From assembly GCF_002006995.1 (NCBI RefSeq), contig NZ_MRUL01000004.1, positions 1-64,000 on the forward strand: 64,000 bases of DNA, written 5' to 3'. Both the position numbers and the translations under genes were made by a program. The notes beneath the pieces were generated by a model. It made no database searches. It had not been told where the DNA came from and saw only the letters and a list, made by a program, of their open reading frames with translations. This DNA is from Izhakiella australiensis (GTDB taxonomy: Bacteria > Pseudomonadota > Gammaproteobacteria > Enterobacterales > Enterobacteriaceae). Shown piece after piece: positions 1 to 8,406 of the stretch. Numbering within the stretch: position 1 is the stretch's first letter; every line of letters begins with the position of its first letter.

Positions 1-331
1 AAGAGAAGGAACGAAGAGGAATTTTTCGTCTCAATATAAATTGGTTCGCACAATGACATTATGCTAAAGAGGCCGCTGCGGGAGATATTTTCGCAGCGGC
101 CTTTTCAACATAATGCGTCGACATTATACGAACAATTATGGCGTACAGCGGGAAATGCATCTTTCAGCAATGGGATCTTAACGACATTCACTGATACGCT
201 TCGTATATGCGACGCCTAAGAGAAATCACGACAGATGCGTCTGAAGCATCACGACCATATCCAATAACCTTGCCCTGAATCACCTTCTGTTTACAGAGAT
301 GAAGTCAGCTGATATTCGCGTCGCGTTCAGA
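1..331. other. Left-edge intergenic region
   Basis: No gene can be supported here. The first 36 bases read as open codons ending in TAA at 37-39 and could be the tail of a plus-strand gene that begins outside the window. The other two frames are also open over this short distance, so the reading is ambiguous. A GC-rich hairpin at 67-105 is listed separately. From 106 to 331 I see no convincing ORF, repeat or regulatory motif. Confidence 0.4.
67..105 (+). terminator. Hairpin terminator
   Basis: The arms AGGCCGCTGCG (70-80) and CGCAGCGGCCT (92-102) pair perfectly around an 11-base loop. A short T-run (102-105) follows on the plus strand and CTCTTT follows on the minus strand. It probably ends a plus-strand gene that lies mostly outside the window. 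It could also act on the minus strand. Confidence 0.6.
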
Positions 332-1276
332 TTAGGCATTATCGTAATAAGACTGTATATTTCTTCTGGCCTCCGGATATTCATAAGACGTCATTTCAAT
401 TTTATTGCCTGCTATATCTTCAAAATAAACAGACATTGAGACCTGATGATCGCTGACGGTGAAAGGAATGCTCCGTGACGACAACGTTGTCATAAGTTCA
501 TTGAAATAGCTGGCTTTTACGCTGAAGGCCACGGTATGCCCCGGAGCGTGATGCTGTCTCTCGAAAAGCGAAAGTGCGGCATCATTATGCTTCAAAACTA
601 ACGGGCCACCCTGAGTAAACCAGAAAAGTAAGGACTCATCACGAGTAAACCCCAGCACTTCTTTGTACCAGACTTCGGCCTCGGCTAAATCATTAACGAT
701 GACCTTGCTGGCCTGATAGGCAAGCGAAATATTATATTCATCCTTGTGTTTCTTATTATTTGCTAGCGTGGAGAACGGGCTGGTTTTATAAATATATTCG
801 ACTTTAGTCTTAATCTTGCCGAACTTTTCGGTAATATAAAATTTAGCTTTATGGACTATCTTATTTAAACCTTTATTGCTATTGGTGTATTCGTAGTTAT
901 ATTTACCGCCGAGGGCCACGCTATCAATTAGCTTAACTTTTGCCGCAATACCTGGTTTGTATACCACCTTATCATCAGTGTTATTGAGGGAAAATCCCGG
1001 AGTTAAGGTCAGAAAATCGTTCACCTTATAGCGGTAATTAATCGATTCTTTATGACCATTGCCAACAAAGTCCTCAAAGGGCCGATTACCTGACGCCCAT
1101 TTGACGGTCAGCGCTACCCCGATACCATTATCAAATTTATGAGCGACCTTTAACTGATCTTTATTTTTCCCGCTGTCAATATAGTCATGCCGATAATCAA
1201 GCGTGCTTGCCTGCGCCATCCCGGTGCATAAAGCCATTGTACATAACGCCGCCTTGTACAAAGTGCGCATATCCAT
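332..1276 (-). CDS. KdgM-like porin fused to a VOC (glyoxalase-fold) domain
   Basis: This 314-residue protein looks like two genes joined in frame. Residues 1-24 are a signal peptide ending near AQA. Residues 25-188 have alternating beta-strand character and resemble the small KdgM family of outer-membrane channels for acidic oligosaccharides. They end at what looks like the last strand (EYNISLAYQ) but lack the C-terminal aromatic residue that normally directs barrel assembly. From about residue 191 (VIVNDLAEAEVWYKEVLGF) to the end is a nearly complete VOC domain finishing with the typical YFEDIAGNKIEM segment. The first few residues of a normal VOC protein are missing. The gene is markedly more AT-rich than its neighbours, suggesting foreign origin. 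ATG at 1276 has AAGGG upstream. Whether the product is stable, exported or functional is unknown. A deletion fusion is the simplest origin. Confidence 0.75.
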   Translation of the reverse strand: MDMRTLYKAALCTMALCTGMAQASTLDYRHDYIDSGKNKDQLKVAHKFDNGIGVALTVKWASGNRPFEDFVGNGHKESINYRYKVNDFLTLTPGFSLNNTDDKVVYKPGIAAKVKLIDSVALGGKYNYEYTNSNKGLNKIVHKAKFYITEKFGKIKTKVEYIYKTSPFSTLANNKKHKDEYNISLAYQASKVIVNDLAEAEVWYKEVLGFTRDESLLFWFTQGGPLVLKHNDAALSLFERQHHAPGHTVAFSVKASYFNELMTTLSSRSIPFTVSDHQVSMSVYFEDIAGNKIEMTSYEYPEARRNIQSYYDNA

Positions 1277-1346
1277 ATATTTTGTATCCCTTTTTTAATC
1301 CTGTGTTTACGTCGTTGAAATCCTGCAAGGGTTAAGTCCGAAAAAT

Positions 1347-1365
1347 GGTAATAATTCTTATTATC
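1347..1365. promoter_or_regulatory. Fur-box-like site upstream of the porin/VOC gene
   Basis: The minus strand reads GATAATAAGAATTATTACC, which matches the 19-bp Fur consensus at about 15 positions. It lies roughly 70-90 bp upstream of the start at 1276, a plausible promoter position. The region is AT-rich, which raises the chance of a random match. Confidence 0.5.
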
Positions 1366-1563
1366 ATCAGTCAAGTAATTTCATGACAAATTTATTTCAT
1401 TTCCAATGATCACCGCAGGCAAAGACGCTGAGCGCCAGTGTCGACAGGCCGGCGATTTTAGACTGATGTATCGTAGTGGCGGCCATACGCTGGCTGAATG
1501 TTTTGATTAATACTGTACGGCGACATAGTATTCGCTGATAAATCATTTTCCGGCGCGCTCACT

Positions 1564-2511
1564 ATGTGCAAATCAGGCTGGCTGCTGCTGTTGCTTCTTA
1601 CTGCCGTCACCGCTTCCGCAGCAGAAAGGTTTTATGTTAATCCCAATGCGGGTGCGGCGGTCTGGGTCAAAAATCATCCCGATGACCCCAGGAGCGCGCT
1701 GATAGCCCGCGCCATTGCCGCTCAGCCCAGCGCCCGCTGGTTTACCGGCACCAGCCAGCCGGTCGACGCGCTTAGCGCAAACGTGGCGGCCTACACCGCA
1801 GCAGCGCGCCGGGACGACGCCGTGGCGCTATTAGTGGCGTATAATATCCCCGGTCGCGACTGCAGCGGCGGCGCATCGGCCGGCGGCGCGGCGGATGAGG
1901 CCGGCTACAAGACGTGGATTGATCGCCTCGTTCGCGGTATCGGTGCCCGTCCGGCCATCGTCATTCTTGAGCCGGATGCCATTGCAGACGCGGACTGCCT
2001 TCCAGCGCCAAAGCGCCGTCAGCGTTTCGGCATGTTGGCCTATGCGGCGGCGGCTTTCAGGCGCGGCGCGCCGGCGGCGCAGGTTTATCTTGATGCCGGT
2101 AATCCCGGCTGGAAAGCGCCGGCGGAAATGGCGCGCTATCTGAACCAGTCCGGGGTAAAAGCGCTAAAAGGCTTTGCGCTTAACGTATCCAATTTTTATT
2201 CAACCGAACAAAATCTGGCCTATGGCGACGCCATCAATCGCTATCTGTTGGCACACTTCGGCTACAGCAGATCTTTATTAATCGATACCAGTCGTAATGG
2301 AAACGGCGCCAGCCCTGGCGACTGGTGTAATCCGCCGGGGCGCAAGCTTGGCGTTGCCACCCGGCGCTTGTCTCCGGACGTGCTTGCCGCCTGGATAAAA
2401 ACACCGGGCAACTCCGATGGTTCGTCATCAGTAAACACAGACTGCCACCACGGTCCTGCGGCCGGTAGCTTTAGCCCAGCACTGGCAGCAAAGCTTATTT
2501 CCGGGGGCTGA
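1564..2511 (+). CDS. Glycoside hydrolase family 6 (endoglucanase/cellobiohydrolase)
   Basis: The product (315 residues) is a secreted beta-1,4-glucanase of family GH6, an inverting enzyme acting on cellulose-type chains. Residues 1-20 form a signal peptide (hydrophobic leucine run, cleavage near ASA-A). Family signatures are clear: VAYNIPGRDC at 91-100 with the conserved Asp99, ILEPDAI at 134-140 with the likely catalytic acid Asp138, YLDAGNPGW at 175-183, GFALNVSNFY at 203-212, LLIDTSRNGNG at 238-248 and DWCNPPGRKLG at 253-263. There is no cellulose-binding module. No good Shine-Dalgarno precedes ATG 1564, so the start is uncertain by a few codons. The gene is convergent with the oxidoreductase at 2551. 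GH6 is typical of actinomycetes and fungi and uncommon in enterobacteria, although plant-associated members have it. Confidence 0.9.
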   Translation: MCKSGWLLLLLLTAVTASAAERFYVNPNAGAAVWVKNHPDDPRSALIARAIAAQPSARWFTGTSQPVDALSANVAAYTAAARRDDAVALLVAYNIPGRDCSGGASAGGAADEAGYKTWIDRLVRGIGARPAIVILEPDAIADADCLPAPKRRQRFGMLAYAAAAFRRGAPAAQVYLDAGNPGWKAPAEMARYLNQSGVKALKGFALNVSNFYSTEQNLAYGDAINRYLLAHFGYSRSLLIDTSRNGNGASPGDWCNPPGRKLGVATRRLSPDVLAAWIKTPGNSDGSSSVNTDCHHGPAAGSFSPALAAKLISGG

Positions 2512-2550
2512 GTATGATAATCGCCCCGCTCACCTCCGGGCTGGATACGC

Positions 2551-3531
2551 TTATAGCTTAATAACCAGCTTACCAAAGTGATTTTTCTCACTCATGCTCT
2601 GATAGGCCTGATCCGCTTCATCCAACGGATAAACCCGGTCAATGTAAGGTTTAATTCCTGAAAGCGTTAAGGCTTTTAGCGTAGAAACCGGACCGACATA
2701 AATTCCCTGCAACGTAATTCTCTTTGCCAGGATCGCGCCAGTATCAATCTTACCGTCAAAGCCGGTCAGCACGCCCATCAGCGAGATCCTGCCGCCGTGG
2801 CGGGTTGCTTTAAGGGTTGAGTTGAGCGTGGCCGGCCCGGCAACGTCAACGGCCAGGTCAACCCCCTTCCCTGCGGTCAGCCGCAATACCTCGCTCGCCC
2901 AGTCACTATTATGATGATAGTTAATCAGGTGATCGGCACCCAGCTGCCGTGCGCGCTGCAGCTTTTCATCAGAACTTGAGGTAATGATGACTTTTGCCCC
3001 GGCGATTTTTGCCAGCTGCAGAGCAAAAATAGAAACCCCACCGGTTCCCAACAGCAGCACCGTTTCGCCAGGCAGCAAAGGGCGGCGCTCAAACAGTGCC
3101 GACCACGCCGTAACCGCCGCGCAGGGCAGCGTTGCCGCCTCTTCAAACGTCATTGAATCAGGTATATGACTTATGCCTGCGGCATTAACCACCACCTGCT
3201 CAGCCAGTACGCCATCGACGCCAGGGCCACCCAGCGATGAATCCTGCTTGTCCGCCGAGAATTCCCCCTCAACCCAGCCAGGCATAAATCCAATCACCAC
3301 CCGATCGCCAACGCTGAACCCCCTGACCTCCGCGCCGATCGCGCTTATCACGCCAGCGCCGTCAGAAAGCGGGACAATACCTTCAGCCTGACTTGCAACC
3401 AGAATGTCCCGGTAGTTTAGCGAAGCGGCTTTTATCCTGATAACAACCTGCCCGATGCCGGGCTGCGGCGTCGGAAGCTCCTCTGCTGCCAGCAGCGGTC
3501 TCTGCCGGCCCGTTAATTTATAAGCTTTCAT
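2551..3531 (-). CDS. Zinc-independent medium-chain NAD(P)-dependent alcohol dehydrogenase/quinone oxidoreductase
   Basis: A 326-residue medium-chain dehydrogenase/reductase. The N-terminal GroES-like domain carries SLNYRDILVAS where zinc alcohol dehydrogenases have their Cys ligand, and the structural four-cysteine lobe is absent, so the enzyme should be zinc-independent. The Rossmann part shows LLLGTGGVSIFALQLAKIAGA, followed by ITSSSDEKLQRARQLGADHLINY, typical of quinone-oxidoreductase-like members. The substrate is not readable from sequence. It is divergent from the HxlR regulator at 3597 with only 65 bp between, so it is probably that regulator's target. Confidence 0.85.
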   Translation of the reverse strand: MKAYKLTGRQRPLLAAEELPTPQPGIGQVVIRIKAASLNYRDILVASQAEGIVPLSDGAGVISAIGAEVRGFSVGDRVVIGFMPGWVEGEFSADKQDSSLGGPGVDGVLAEQVVVNAAGISHIPDSMTFEEAATLPCAAVTAWSALFERRPLLPGETVLLLGTGGVSIFALQLAKIAGAKVIITSSSDEKLQRARQLGADHLINYHHNSDWASEVLRLTAGKGVDLAVDVAGPATLNSTLKATRHGGRISLMGVLTGFDGKIDTGAILAKRITLQGIYVGPVSTLKALTLSGIKPYIDRVYPLDEADQAYQSMSEKNHFGKLVIKL

Positions 3532-3596
3532 CTGATTTCTCCTTGTAAAGAGAAAAGCATATCAGGACAATACATCTTTCATAAGTACGTACAAAA

Positions 3597-3974
3597 ATGG
3601 CATGTAGTATCATGAATGATAGTATTGAGACGTTAAAAGAAGGCAGAAAGGGTCGCCAGCGCAAAGCGCAACGCACCGGATGCGCCGTTGAAGTCACGCT
3701 TTCGGTTATAGGCGGCGTCTGGAAACCGGTAATTCTTTTTCATTTGCTGCAGGGAAAGCTACGTTTCAATGAGCTTTGTAAACGCACATCGTCCGCGACG
3801 CCGCGGATGATGACGCTTCAGCTGCGAGAGCTTGAAAGTGACGGAATAATAAGTCGCACGGTGTATGCTGAAGTCCCACCGCGAGTAGAGTATGAGCTAA
3901 CCGAAACCGGCCGGTCGCTCGAACCAATACTGCTGACGATGCGGGATTGGGGAAGCAGGTATCAGTCGCAGTAG
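3597..3974 (+). CDS. HxlR-family transcriptional regulator
   Basis: A 125-residue winged-helix protein. The hallmark segment CAVEVTLSVIGGVWKPVILFHLL begins at about residue 29. It is followed by the recognition region RFNELCKRTSSATPRMMTLQLRELESDGII and the wing PPRVEYELTETGRSL. HxlR proteins often sense electrophiles or quinones through the conserved Cys (here in GCAVEV) and control an adjacent oxidoreductase. The divergent dehydrogenase at 2551-3531 fits that pattern. ATG 3612 (MNDSIE) is an alternative start. Confidence 0.88.
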   Translation: MACSIMNDSIETLKEGRKGRQRKAQRTGCAVEVTLSVIGGVWKPVILFHLLQGKLRFNELCKRTSSATPRMMTLQLRELESDGIISRTVYAEVPPRVEYELTETGRSLEPILLTMRDWGSRYQSQ

Positions 3975-3997
3975 CGTGGGTTGCCAGGCAACCCACG
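3975..3997. terminator. Inverted repeat between convergent genes
   Basis: A perfect 11-bp inverted repeat (CGTGGGTTGCC, then one base, then its complement) sits 1 bp after the HxlR gene and just beyond the convergent GT9 gene. It is probably a bidirectional terminator. No strong T-run follows on either strand, so its efficiency is uncertain. Confidence 0.5.
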
Positions 3998-4004
3998 ATC
4001 AGAT

Positions 4005-5117
4005 TTAGTTTTCCACGGAGATTTGGTCGCGCGCGCTGGCCATCAGGCAGTGCTCAACTGCCGTGTAGACCTCTGCTACGCTAATGGACCTGACTCCGTC
4101 GCTCTCAGCAGCGGGCACCAGCACCCGATGCAGGTGCTGATCCTGAATCGGCGCGGCTCCGGCAACCTGAGCCTGACCGCCAAACAGCGTAACTACCGGC
4201 GTTTTTAGCGCCACCGCTATATGCAGCGGTCCCGTATCGCCAACCACCAGGCAGGAAAAGCCAGCAATCCGCGCCGCAAGCTGTTTGAGACTCGTTTTTC
4301 CGGCCAGATTGCGCACATTAACTTGCCCGGAATGCAGGGCATCAATAATGCCCTGATTAAGCGCGCTTTCACCGCCTGCGCCGATAAGTTCAATATCCAC
4401 TTCCGGATGCTGAGCCAGGAGCATTTGAATCAATTGAGTAAAGTTTTCAGCCGGCCAGCACCGTTCAAGGCTTGATGCGCCGGCATGTATTCCAATCACC
4501 GGCCTTACCGGCTGTTCTACGCTAAAAGGTGCGGGGATAAACATCGCCTTCGACGGCATAGCAATACCGACCGAATTCAATAACTGGGCCTTCTGTTCAA
4601 TAAGATGAATATTGCCTTGCTGGCGATTGTCGTAGTGTACTGACAAGAACGGCGCCAGCGCAAAATCCTTCTGACCCTGGTAATCGTTATAATAAACGTC
4701 TTTGATGATATAGGTCGAAAATGCCATTGAGGCGGCGATGATGTCATACGGCGTACGCGAGTGAAGGATAAAAGTCGCATCGACCTTGTGCTGACGCAAT
4801 ACGCTGGCAAGTTTTATTACGCTATTTACTCTGCCGCTCCAGAAGATGATCTCATCAAACAACTCGCTGCCAGATACCAGTGCTTCATTACGCTGACTCA
4901 TCACCAGCAGTAGCTTTGCCCTGGGCCAGCGCGCCTTTATTGCGCCAATTGCTGGCGTGTTGAAGATAAAATCACCGAGCGCGGTAGTAGAAAAAATGGC
5001 AATAGTTTTAAGATCGTCTTTCTCGTCGAAGCGTGTAATCTTTTTTACTTTGTAGCCGGTCACTCTCCACAGGGACAGAAAGACTCCAGCAGCTAATTGT
5101 TTTGCAACCTTACTCAT
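4005..5117 (-). CDS. Glycosyltransferase family 9 (heptosyltransferase-like)
   Basis: A 370-residue GT9 protein related to the ADP-heptose:LPS heptosyltransferases. The N-terminal domain has IAIFSTTALGDFIFNTPAIGAI, the usual alpha/beta start of the family. The C-terminal nucleotide-sugar domain has GIHAGASSLERCWPAENF and the signature VVGDTGPLHIAVAL at about residues 291-304. It stands alone rather than in an LPS core operon, so donor and acceptor cannot be assigned. ATG at 5117 has a weak GGAGATC-type upstream region. The 180 bp upstream, up to the SDR gene, should hold its promoter. Confidence 0.85.
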   Translation of the reverse strand: MSKVAKQLAAGVFLSLWRVTGYKVKKITRFDEKDDLKTIAIFSTTALGDFIFNTPAIGAIKARWPRAKLLLVMSQRNEALVSGSELFDEIIFWSGRVNSVIKLASVLRQHKVDATFILHSRTPYDIIAASMAFSTYIIKDVYYNDYQGQKDFALAPFLSVHYDNRQQGNIHLIEQKAQLLNSVGIAMPSKAMFIPAPFSVEQPVRPVIGIHAGASSLERCWPAENFTQLIQMLLAQHPEVDIELIGAGGESALNQGIIDALHSGQVNVRNLAGKTSLKQLAARIAGFSCLVVGDTGPLHIAVALKTPVVTLFGGQAQVAGAAPIQDQHLHRVLVPAAESDGVRSISVAEVYTAVEHCLMASARDQISVEN

Positions 5118-5297
5118 AGATCTCCGTCGCCATCTTGTGTAGATCAGCGCATGCCTTTATCTATACGGATTTTTCTTAAGGCAAAATAATAGCAGATTGA
5201 GCACCGGCGCAACGAAGTTTATCTACATGATTCAGACTGACTTACCGCTGAAGGCAAGCCAGTTATTCAGAGGCTGTGTTGCCTGGATTAATCATCC

Positions 5298-6029
5298 CTA
5301 CCACGGCGCAGGGCCATCAGGCCCGACAAAGCTTCCGCTAACGCCGTCGCCGGCTGCCAGAGCGAACTGAACCGGCAGTTTTGCCCCCTCCTCTACCGTC
5401 ATAGTTCCGCTGTGGCCGGTAAGATCGGTTTTCACATAGCCAGGACTGACCGAATGAACCTTAATGGCGCTGCCGCGCAGTTGTTCAGCCAGTTGGACGG
5501 TCAGCATGTTAAGCGCCGCCTTAGAGGCGTTATAACCAAGCAGACGCGCTGAATAGTAAGGCGAATCCGGATCGCCGTTCAGCATCAACGACCCCAGCGA
5601 GCTGGAAAGATTGACAATATTGGCTGCCGGAGACTTATGCAGTAGCGGTAACATCGCCTGCGTTAGCGCCAGGGTGCCGATAAAGTTAGTTTCAAGTATG
5701 CGACGCACTGCATCAGGTGAAGCAACGTCCGGCGGACCATCTTTTGCGTCAACAATGCCGGCATTATTCACCAGAATATCAAGCCTGCCGTACTCGCGGG
5801 TGATCGTTTCAACGGCGGCGGCAATGCTATGTTTATCGGTAATATCAAGCGCAACAACCTGTACGTTAATACCTTCTGATAAGAGTTTTTCCAGCGCGCT
5901 TTTACCGCGCCCTGCATCGCGGGCGCCAATAATGACAACGGTGCCGGCCTGCGCCAGCTGGCGAGCTATTTCCAGACCAATGCCCTTATTCGCGCCGGTA
6001 ACGAGCGCAATACGTATGCTGCTGACCAT
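5298..6029 (-). CDS. SDR-family NAD(P)-dependent oxidoreductase
   Basis: A classical short-chain dehydrogenase/reductase of 243 residues. It shows the cofactor motif TGANKGIG (residues 11-18), NNAG, the catalytic Ser in VNLSSSLGS and the catalytic YNASK. The extra segment LMLNGDPDSPYYSARLLG before the active Tyr resembles plant-type menthol/carbonyl-reductase-like SDRs found in bacteria. Its substrate is unknown. It is divergent from the TetR regulator at 6078 with 48 bp between them, which suggests local control. Confidence 0.88.
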   Translation of the reverse strand: MVSSIRIALVTGANKGIGLEIARQLAQAGTVVIIGARDAGRGKSALEKLLSEGINVQVVALDITDKHSIAAAVETITREYGRLDILVNNAGIVDAKDGPPDVASPDAVRRILETNFIGTLALTQAMLPLLHKSPAANIVNLSSSLGSLMLNGDPDSPYYSARLLGYNASKAALNMLTVQLAEQLRGSAIKVHSVSPGYVKTDLTGHSGTMTVEEGAKLPVQFALAAGDGVSGSFVGPDGPAPW

Positions 6030-6077
6030 GGTGACTCCTTCTGCTATTGTGTTTCACTAATTATGATATGAAGGATC

Positions 6078-6755
6078 ATGCAGCTTGAGTATTCGCTTAT
6101 GACGCAGAGCACGCCGGCACATTTGACCCCGCGTAAAAGGCCGCGCCAGGCACGAGCCAAAGCTACGCTTGAGGCTATTTTTCAGGCCACCACTCAGGTT
6201 TTAATTGCCGAAGGTCCGTACCGGCTGACGACGACGCGGGTCGCGGAACGCGCCGGCGTTTCGATTGGCTCCATGTACCAGTATTTTCCTCACAAGCAGG
6301 CGCTATTTTATGCGTTAAATGAAAACTATCTGGACGCGCTGGCCGGGAGGATAACCGCAGCCTGCCAGGCCCAATCTGGCGCATCGATTGAGCAGATGGT
6401 CGCCGCGCTGGTAAACGCCTACTGGCAGGCAAAAATGGAGAGACCTGAAGTGACTCGCGCGCTCTATCGCTCGGTTGCAGAGCTGGATAATCAGGCGTTA
6501 ATCGCCTCTTTCGCCGCGCGGGTGGATGCCGCCGCACTCACTATGTTTGCCAGTGCGAACGATGCCAGCTTTGCCGATCTGACGGCAGTAAATCTGACGC
6601 TGATTCACTGCGTTTTCGGCACCGTTCGCAGCGTGTTCGAGCGTAACTTACCGCCGCAGGAGGCGCTCACCATTCGTGATCATCTGATGATGATGTGCGT
6701 TGCTTACCTCAGATCCGTTAGTGACCGCTCACCTGTTTACAACACTCAAAAATAA
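6078..6755 (+). CDS. TetR-family transcriptional regulator
   Basis: A 225-residue TetR-type repressor. Basic residues RKRPRQARAK precede the helix-turn-helix LTTTRVAERAGVSIGSMYQYFPHKQALFYAL at about residues 48-78. The C-terminal ligand domain is of the TetR_C/AcrR type. ATG 6099 (MTQSTPAHL) is an alternative start, because the AAGGA before ATG 6078 is only about 2 bp from it. It probably represses the divergent SDR gene and perhaps itself. Confidence 0.88.
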   Translation: MQLEYSLMTQSTPAHLTPRKRPRQARAKATLEAIFQATTQVLIAEGPYRLTTTRVAERAGVSIGSMYQYFPHKQALFYALNENYLDALAGRITAACQAQSGASIEQMVAALVNAYWQAKMERPEVTRALYRSVAELDNQALIASFAARVDAAALTMFASANDASFADLTAVNLTLIHCVFGTVRSVFERNLPPQEALTIRDHLMMMCVAYLRSVSDRSPVYNTQK

Positions 6756-7004
6756 AGCCAGAATACGCACGCACGATTTATTATCCCGCGCTGATGCCAT
6801 GCAGATGCTGGATAATCTATCAGGTACTGCCTTGCATTGGGCGGGCAATACCGCAAATAACCTCGCGAAAAATTGGCTACGTCCGTGGTCAACACATACG
6901 CCGACTGTTTTACCGTCCGGCCAGCGTTTTCCCTAACCGCCTGAGGCTTTTTCAGGCAATGTCAAAAGGCTGCCAGCCAGTCTGGATATTGACAGGAGCG
7001 CTGC

Positions 7005-8198
7005 ATGAACCGACCGCTTATCGTTATTTTTACTACCATCACCCTTGATGCCATGGGCATTGGGATTATCTTTCCAATTCTCCCCGCGTTGATCAAAGAA
7101 ATTACCCATTCTGATAATGTGGCCCTGTATATTGGCATCCTCGGCGCCTTATATGCAGTAATGCAGTTTATCTGTGCCCCGCTGCTCGGCGCACTTAGCG
7201 ATCGCCTGGGACGGCGTCCGCTACTGCTGTTTTCTCTTGGCGGCGCCAGCATTAACTACCTGCTGCTGTGCTTTTCGCCAACCCTGTCATTACTGCTGGT
7301 TGGCCGCGCCATCGCTGGCATGACCGGCGCCAGTATTTCGGTGGCGATGGCTTATATCACCGATATATCTGCGCCTGAACATCGCGCCCGACACTTTGGC
7401 TGGTTCAATGCCATGTTCGGCATTGGCTTTATTGTGGGTCCGGTTCTTGGCGGTACGCTCGGCGATTACTGGGTGCGCCTGCCTTTTATTGCCGCCGCGC
7501 TACTCAACGGCGGTAACTTCCTGCTGGCGCTACTGGTTCTGCCTGAGACGCGTAAAGCAAGCAGGGATAAATTAACGCTATCAGCACTCAATCCTTTGCA
7601 GCCGATACGCTGGCTGTTCTCGTTGAAAGGCGTTATGCCGGTGGTGCTGACTTTTTTTATTCTCAGCTTCACCGGTGAAGCCTATGGCATTTGCTGGGCG
7701 TTATGGGGCAAAGATGCCTTTCAGTGGAATGGCTTTTATATCGGGCTGTCGCTGGGCGCGTTTGGCGTGTGTCAGACGCTGGTGCAGCTTTTTCTGCCCG
7801 GCCCCGCTGCCAGAATCCTTGGCGAGCGAAATACCGTAGTAACCGGCATCGCCTGCGCCTGCACGGCGCTGTGCGCCATGGCTTTAGCCCGTGAAGGCTG
7901 GATGGTTTTTGCCATCATGCCGCTGTTCGCTCTCGGCAGTATCGGCACGCCGGCGCTGCAGACGCTGGCCAGCCGCCAGGTCGATGCCGATAATCAGGGG
8001 CGGTTTCAGGGGCTACTGGCCTCAACGGTCAGCCTGGCCTCCATTATCGCCCCGCTCATTTTTTCTGCGTGCTATTTTGCCGTGCAACAGCGCTGGCCTG
8101 GCGCCATCTGGCTGGCGGTAGCCATGGTTTATCTGATTGCTTTGCCGCTGGTTATTTATGGCATCGCCAGTCGTTCTGTCAGCGCACAGCATAGCTGA
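7005..8198 (+). CDS. TetA-like MFS drug:H+ antiporter
   Basis: A 397-residue inner-membrane transporter with 12 predicted helices, resembling the TCR/Tet branch of DHA1 pumps. It opens with IVIFTTITLDAMGIGIIFPILPALI, containing the motif D1-like DAMGIGIIFPILP, and has motif A GALSDRLGRRPLLLFSL between helices 2 and 3. The central loop is short. TetA pumps normally neighbour a divergent TetR(A)-type repressor; here the upstream TetR is codirectional and 250 bp away, so regulation is unclear. Chromosomal members of this branch often do not confer tetracycline resistance. ACAGGAGCGCTGC precedes ATG 7005. Confidence 0.85.
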   Translation: MNRPLIVIFTTITLDAMGIGIIFPILPALIKEITHSDNVALYIGILGALYAVMQFICAPLLGALSDRLGRRPLLLFSLGGASINYLLLCFSPTLSLLLVGRAIAGMTGASISVAMAYITDISAPEHRARHFGWFNAMFGIGFIVGPVLGGTLGDYWVRLPFIAAALLNGGNFLLALLVLPETRKASRDKLTLSALNPLQPIRWLFSLKGVMPVVLTFFILSFTGEAYGICWALWGKDAFQWNGFYIGLSLGAFGVCQTLVQLFLPGPAARILGERNTVVTGIACACTALCAMALAREGWMVFAIMPLFALGSIGTPALQTLASRQVDADNQGRFQGLLASTVSLASIIAPLIFSACYFAVQQRWPGAIWLAVAMVYLIALPLVIYGIASRSVSAQHS

Positions 8199-8206
8199 GG
8201 CAGCGG

Positions 8207-8406
8207 CTAAGGCTGACTGACGTCACAAGGCTTCGCTTCCTGCTCCAGCCAGCTGAGCAGCGTTTTCAGCGCTGAAGACTTGGCGGCATCACGCGGAAGC
8301 CACATCGCGTAGCTGCTGCCGGGAACGCCTCCGCTCTGCTAATTGACGACATCCTGTTGGTTTCCGGTACCCTGCTTGTCTGCCACCTGTTCAGCTAAGC
8401 CAAAGC
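8207..8406 (-). pseudogene. LysR-family regulator, C-terminal remnant with a nonsense codon
   Basis: Between the MFS gene and the DUF2268 gene the minus strand has an open frame that translates as the end of a LysR effector-binding domain: SSYAMWLPRDAAKSSALKTL, then LSWLEQEA, ending at TAG 8207-8209. An in-frame TAG at about 8339-8341 interrupts it after VVN and before QSGG. The frame runs upstream into the end of the DUF2268 gene, where homology stops. No N-terminal helix-turn-helix is present. It is a decayed 3' fragment, implying a deletion at the DUF2268 end. Confidence 0.65.

Noticed and set aside
5268-5300. Sequence resembling an IS5/IS903-type terminus (GGCTGTGTTGCCTGGATTAATC)
   Set aside because: The match is weak, no matching second end or transposase is present, and no target duplication could be seen.
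5611-6060. 149-codon plus-strand open frame over the SDR gene
   Set aside because: It is antisense to a clear short-chain dehydrogenase and shows no protein-like motifs.
6756-7004. Open frames in both directions between the TetR and TetA-like genes
   Set aside because: Short, overlapping on both strands, and without recognisable domains; treated as intergenic.
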